DNA from: a bacterium
Lineage (GTDB): Bacteria > Patescibacteriota > Doudnabacteria > UBA920
DNA length: 9,527 bases
Direction: 5' to 3'
Assembly: GCA_021789715.1 (NCBI GenBank)
Contig: JAJYJE010000022.1
Coordinates: 1 to 9,527 of the forward strand
Position 1 is the first letter of the stretch, and each line of letters starts with the position of its first letter. The notes under the pieces were generated by a model. The model did no database searches. It saw only the letters and a program-made list of their open reading frames with translations, and was not told the origin of the DNA. This document shows positions 6,115 through 9,527 of the stretch, piece after piece. A program made the translations under genes and the position numbers.

Positions 6115-6138
6115 ACCCCTTTAAAGGCAAACCGGGGT
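6115..6138 (-). terminator. Weak hairpin after the broken small gene
   Basis: ACCCC (6115-6119) pairs with GGGGT (6134-6138), and TTT/AAA inside can extend the stem past a two-base bulge. On the minus strand it is followed by a short T-rich run (TTTGTTCTT). It lies 4 bp past the stop of the small pseudogene, a reasonable place for a terminator. The stem is short. Confidence 0.4.
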
Positions 6139-6141
6139 AAA

Positions 6142-6429
6142 TTATTCTTTCAATCTTATCCCCCGGATTGGCCGCTTTCGGCCCCGCCAGTATTCCTCCA
6201 TCCGGTCAGCAAGCGATTGCCGCTCCGCTTCCGTCCACGGCCGCCGCCGGCAGCCGGCTTGGGCGTGCCTGGTTCTTTCCAGTTTTTCCAGGGCCGCTAT
6301 GACGGCATCTATTTTGTGCCGCTCTTCATAAAATTCTGGCAGAGCTTGTTGGGTTTCCGGTCCGAAATTACGATATTAATTATCATAATCATCCTTATTC
6401 GCTGGCACTTCGGAATACGGCCTTCTCAT
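6142..6429 (-). pseudogene. Broken small gene: coiled-coil plus basic tail, in-frame TAA
   Basis: Read on the minus strand from the ATG at 6429, the frame gives MRRPYSEVPANKDDYDN, then a TAA at 6378-6376, then 77 further codons to a TAA at 6144-6142. The part after the stop looks protein-coding: LPEFYEERHKIDAVIAALEKLER is a good amphipathic helix or coiled coil, followed by a basic segment with PWTEAERQSLADRMEEYWRG and a lysine/arginine-rich end. Small bacterial proteins with a similar 'helix, then (M/W)(S/T)xExR...RxxxYWxxRK' layout exist, and a nucleic-acid-binding role is possible, but I cannot name the family. No ATG, GTG or TTG lies between the TAA and the helix, so the gene is probably dead. 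A sequencing error or readthrough remain possible. The rest of 6079-6558 holds only hairpins. Confidence 0.55.
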
Positions 6430-6487
6430 AGGCGTGATTTTAGTTTTCTTTTGTATATCGCATTTCCATATCGATAAAATATAGACA

Positions 6488-6560
6488 AGCGACCGCGACG
6501 GGATAACCGAGCCATGCTAAGAAAAACTGTCGCCGGCAGTGTGAGCGGCATCCGGTCGCT
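6488..6560. repeat. Perfect 8-bp inverted repeat enclosing the terminator of the surface-protein gene
   Basis: AGCGACCG (6488-6495) and CGGTCGCT (6553-6560) are perfect inverted copies 57 bp apart. The right arm overlaps the TAG stop of the large gene, and the terminator hairpin lies inside. It could form the base of a larger RNA fold. Confidence 0.4.
6519..6540 (-). terminator. Rho-independent terminator of the large surface-protein gene
   Basis: On the minus strand ACTG (6540-6537) pairs with CAGT (6529-6526) around a short GC-rich loop region that adds a C-G pair, followed by TTTTTCTT (6526-6519). It begins about 20 bp downstream of the stop codon, the expected place. Confidence 0.55.
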
Positions 6561-9527
6561 AATTCACGGTTCTCTGTTCCACAGGACTGCCGATAGGCAA
6601 ATTTAAATCCTCGGCATTGGCCGGTACTACGCCGGAAAAATCATTAGCCAGGTGCCAGGAATTATAAACTGCTAAATTCGGGTACGGATGCAGCTGTTTA
6701 TCCGAGCCTATCCAGTAAACAGTACCTTTAGAAAGAACGTCTGTTCCCGCCAGGTGGGGGGATTGATTGCTGTCGATCAAACTATCAGCTTGAGGAAGCG
6801 CCTGAAGTTCCGGGTTGGTTACGGTTAAGACAGACGCAAATTTAAAACCCAGCCCAAGAAAGACCTTAGCGGAAGCAAAGCCGTATCTGTGATTATTGCT
6901 AATAAGGTATACTGTTTGGTCTTGCGGAGATTTGACCAAAGAACCGTCATCGGGTAACAACAAGGAACCCGTTGGAAGGGATAGCTCTTGGGGCGAAGCT
7001 TGTGCCGCATCCTTAAACGACAGGCCGTAAGAATAAAGAATGCCGGGGCTGGTTATTCCATCCCTATGATTATTGCTAATCAGATAAAAAGTGCCGTGAT
7101 CGTCAATTAGAGTAATGGCGGTAGAGCTGACGGAAACAGCGGCCGCAGCGGCAGGAGTTGCGGCAGGAGCGGCGGAAGCGCTGCTTGAAGCTGCAGCCGC
7201 AGGCGCGGCGGAACCCGAGGAAAATGACACGCTTCCTCCTTCTGGTATCATGTCGCTCACAATAGCCGAAGGCGAAGATGTGCCGGCGGCATTTTCCGCA
7301 ATGACTTGAAAATCGTAGCCCTGGTCAGCGGAAGCAGGATAACTGACTTCGGTTTGGTTTGACGGCACAGACTGGTAAAAAGCAAAAGACGCCGAACCGG
7401 CCGGCCGGGCATATACGTCATACTGGGTTATGGCCGAGCCGCCATTATAATTGGGGCTAATCGACAAGTTAATGGTTGAAGCGGAGTGAGAGGAAGACAC
7501 GCTGGGCCTAGTCGGGACAATTATGGGCAAAACACTGTTGGAAGGAGACGACGGACTACTGGTCCCGACAGCGTTGGTTGCTACCACGGTAAATGTGTAT
7601 TGCTTAGAGCCGTCATTGGTTAATCCAACGATGGTATGCGTTGTGGAAGTGCTCCCGGCATCTTCATCAATGCCGCCAACCGGATTACTATAGACTGTAT
7701 AGCCAGTAACTCCACCGCCAGTCTGATCCGGATTCATTGTGAAAGAAACATTGACCGTAGCGGCATTTTGCATAACAGCCTTGCGAATTACGTTATTACT
7801 GCGATCATTAACGTAGATATTGCCGCTACTGTCAACGCCAATACCGTCCGGACGATCAAATCGAGCAATCGAACCCAGGCCGTCCGTAGAGCCTAGCTTC
7901 AACGGATCATCCGGACCAGCTATGACATTTGACGATCCGTCAGGAGCGAATCTCCGTATATCGTTGCCTCCCCACTGTGAAACGTATAAATTATCATAAG
8001 CGTCCATAGCCATAAAAGATATCATGTTTAAATCGCCCGCCGGTGCCGGCGTGGTATTCCATTTACAATTCCAAACCTTACCGGCGAAGGTTGACAAAAG
8101 ACCATTCGGCGTCAATTTGCGGATAGTACAAGCCCCGCCCTCGTCCGCAATAAAAATATTCCCCGAACTATCAATAGCTATGCCGGCATCATAAATTAAT
8201 CTGCCAACGGTTATGGCTGGTCCGTCAACATCACGGCAATCCCCCGCCGCGCCCGCTATCGTGCTTACTGTACCATCCGGCGCAATCTCGCGGATGGTAC
8301 AGCCGCCGAAATCCGATACGATCATATCTCCAGATTTATCCCACACCATACTGTTTGGGCTGTTAAATCTGGCTGTACTTAAAGTCCCATCGGCTTCGCT
8401 GCAATTCCCCGCCGCGCCCGCCCAAGTACTAACAATGCCGTCGGTTGAAATTTTACGGATGGTGCAATTAGTACCATCGGTAACGAACAAATTACCCGAC
8501 GCATCCATCAATACTCCGCCCGGGTTATCAAAAGTCGCGGACGCAGCTGGGCCATCCGCGTGCCCCGCTGCTCCGGTACCGGCAACCGTCGATACAACGC
8601 CGGAGGATGTCATTTTACGCACATCATTACCGTTAAATTCCCCGAAATAATAATTTCCCTGGCCATCCGCATAACCTTCTCCCTTCGGATCACAAAGCTC
8701 GGCCGAGCCGCCAGTCCCGTCCAGATGCGCGCAGGTCGCAGTAGCGGTTCCGGCAATAGTCGTGACCGCGGCTACCAAATTTTTCGGCAATGCCGTAGCT
8801 GTTACGACGCTTGGAGGCCCCGGCTGGAATATTGGCACAGCCTGCGCTGACAAACCCGACGCTCCCTGGTTATTTTCAGCCTTGACAGCAAAAGTGTAAG
8901 TAGTGCCAGTCGTATATCCGGTGAGAGTAACAGAAGTTTGTAAAGAAGATGTTGTGGCCACCTGGACAAAAGAAGATGTCCCAGCCGCTTCTTCCATTAC
9001 GTCATACTGAGTAATTGTGGAACTGCCGTTGGAAACTGGCGCTAACCAAGATAATGTGGCGGTTGAAGCCGTAGAAGTAGCATTAAACTCCAACGGCGGA
9101 GATGGAACACCGGCAGCCTGCGGGTCGTCAACATATAGAAAATCCGGCACGTCAGACTGATTATTGTACTCCGTAGCCACCCAGTCGGGGGAACGGGACG
9201 TATTTGAAATTCTAACCTCGTCTAAATTACCTTGCCAGGGAGTCAGTTTGGAACTACTGTAATATCCGCCTAAATAATATCCGGCAGCGGAATCAGGCTG
9301 AAGCGAGCCGGTACCCGTATCGCCAGAATATACTTGAGTGCCATTAACATAAAGCTCGCACTGATTACCGGTACTATTGTATTCGGCCACGACATATTGC
9401 CAGCTATTAAGAGAGATCGAACCTCCGGCACAAAGCGCGTTGCTGCCCGTCATAATGCCGGAAAACTCAAGCTGACCCGACCCGTTAACGAGGAACTGCC
9501 GGCGCGACAAAGCAGAGTCGTCGGCGC
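6559..9527 (-). CDS. Giant multidomain surface/secreted protein (LamG, Fn3, NHL propeller, Fn3 x2, C-terminal repeats), 5' end missing
   Basis: The reading frame is open to the right edge, so the 988 visible residues are the C-terminal part. Numbering from the TTG at 9510, which is not the real start: residues 1-128 are the end of a LamG / concanavalin-like domain (WQYVVAEYNSTGNQCELYVNG, GNLDEVRISNTSRS). Residues 135-227 are a fibronectin type III domain. Residues 250-578 are an NHL-type beta-propeller with repeated 'DGTVSTIAGAAG' and 'DSSGNIFIAD' strands. Residues 583-663 and 666-755 are two more Fn3 domains. Residues 763-797 are an Ala/Ser linker, and 805-975 hold three related repeats. Such proteins act outside the cell in adhesion or carbohydrate/protein binding. 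Paired cysteines fit an exported protein. No C-terminal anchor, LPxTG or membrane helix is seen; any signal peptide lies outside the window. It is convergent with the IS. Confidence 0.9.
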   Translation of the reverse strand, partial: ADDSALSRRQFLVNGSGQLEFSGIMTGSNALCAGGSISLNSWQYVVAEYNSTGNQCELYVNGTQVYSGDTGTGSLQPDSAAGYYLGGYYSSSKLTPWQGNLDEVRISNTSRSPDWVATEYNNQSDVPDFLYVDDPQAAGVPSPPLEFNATSTASTATLSWLAPVSNGSSTITQYDVMEEAAGTSSFVQVATTSSLQTSVTLTGYTTGTTYTFAVKAENNQGASGLSAQAVPIFQPGPPSVVTATALPKNLVAAVTTIAGTATATCAHLDGTGGSAELCDPKGEGYADGQGNYYFGEFNGNDVRKMTSSGVVSTVAGTGAAGHADGPAASATFDNPGGVLMDASGNLFVTDGTNCTIRKISTDGIVSTWAGAAGNCSEADGTLSTARFNSPNSMVWDKSGDMIVSDFGGCTIREIAPDGTVSTIAGAAGDCRDVDGPAITVGRLIYDAGIAIDSSGNIFIADEGGACTIRKLTPNGLLSTFAGKVWNCKWNTTPAPAGDLNMISFMAMDAYDNLYVSQWGGNDIRRFAPDGSSNVIAGPDDPLKLGSTDGLGSIARFDRPDGIGVDSSGNIYVNDRSNNVIRKAVMQNAATVNVSFTMNPDQTGGGVTGYTVYSNPVGGIDEDAGSTSTTHTIVGLTNDGSKQYTFTVVATNAVGTSSPSSPSNSVLPIIVPTRPSVSSSHSASTINLSISPNYNGGSAITQYDVYARPAGSASFAFYQSVPSNQTEVSYPASADQGYDFQVIAENAAGTSSPSAIVSDMIPEGGSVSFSSGSAAPAAAASSSASAAPAATPAAAAAVSVSSTAITLIDDHGTFYLISNNHRDGITSPGILYSYGLSFKDAAQASPQELSLPTGSLLLPDDGSLVKSPQDQTVYLISNNHRYGFASAKVFLGLGFKFASVLTVTNPELQALPQADSLIDSNQSPHLAGTDVLSKGTVYWIGSDKQLHPYPNLAVYNSWHLANDFSGVVPANAEDLNLPIGSPVEQRTVN
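6586..7098 (-). repeat. Three C-terminal protein repeats, about 50-60 aa each
   Basis: Repeat 1 (about residues 805-852) has GTFYLISNNHRDGITSPGIL...LPTGSL. Repeat 2 (865-912) has QTVYLISNNHRYGFASAKVF...LQALPQADSL. Repeat 3 (928-975) is diverged: GTVYWIGSDKQLHPYPNLAV...LNLPIGSP. The pattern is 'G/Q-T-aromatic-Y-L/W-I', a polar loop, 'aliphatic-x-lG', then 'L-x-LP-x-G'. Similar repeats occur in my memory of CPR surface proteins, but I cannot give a family name. Repeats 1 and 2 also share the 13-bp DNA string GATTATTGCTAAT (near 6891 and 7069). Confidence 0.7.

Noticed and set aside
6058..6477. Plus-strand 139-aa reading frame downstream of the transposase
   Set aside because: It begins in the IS right end, has a proline-rich, non-conserved translation, and is explained as the antisense of the broken minus-strand gene at 6142-6429.
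7115..7309. Plus-strand Ala/Glu-rich small reading frame
   Set aside because: It is the antisense of the Ala/Ser linker of the large surface protein; low-complexity GC-rich DNA keeps several frames open.

Overview
The window looks like chromosomal DNA of an uncultivated bacterium of the Candidate Phyla Radiation (Patescibacteria, probably Parcubacteria-like). This is an inference from three things: the eukaryote-type single-chain glycyl-tRNA synthetase, the style of the giant LamG/Fn3/NHL surface protein with its C-terminal repeats, and an imperfect palindromic repeat lodged inside a gene. TGA is used as a normal stop (end of the M24 peptidase gene), so there is no sign of UGA recoding.

Left half (1-4945), all on the minus strand and read right to left: glycyl-tRNA synthetase, a 104-aa orphan helical protein, an M24 aminopeptidase-P-like metallopeptidase, an M16 zinc peptidase, a 137-aa membrane-anchored protein with a CxxC...C signature, and the first 78 codons of endonuclease IV (nfo), which runs off the left edge. 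Most junctions are tight or overlapping (6 bp gap, 32 bp overlap, 91 bp gap, 63 bp gap, 8 bp overlap), so this is probably one operon, perhaps with an internal attenuating hairpin before the M16 gene. A good extended -10 promoter lies upstream of glyS (5046-5074). The -10 sits between the arms of a 10-bp perfect inverted repeat, and a leader hairpin follows. The operon mixes housekeeping functions: translation, peptide turnover and DNA repair.

Middle (5086-6078): a compact, apparently intact insertion sequence with near-identical inverted ends and one DDE transposase (IS481-like), inserted about 10 bp upstream of the glyS promoter. Between its right end and the next gene (6079-6558) lie a broken small gene with an in-frame TAA and several hairpins, including a likely terminator.

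Right part (6559-9527), minus strand: the C-terminal 988 residues of a very large, probably exported protein. Its order is LamG end, Fn3, NHL beta-propeller, Fn3, Fn3, Ala/Ser linker, and three related C-terminal repeats. Its 5' end lies outside the window.

The most notable observations are a 117-bp palindromic element translated in frame inside the M24 peptidase, three pairs of cysteines at identical 21-residue spacing in consecutive propeller blades, and the fossil gene beside the IS. I found no convincing new multi-gene defence or biosynthetic system.
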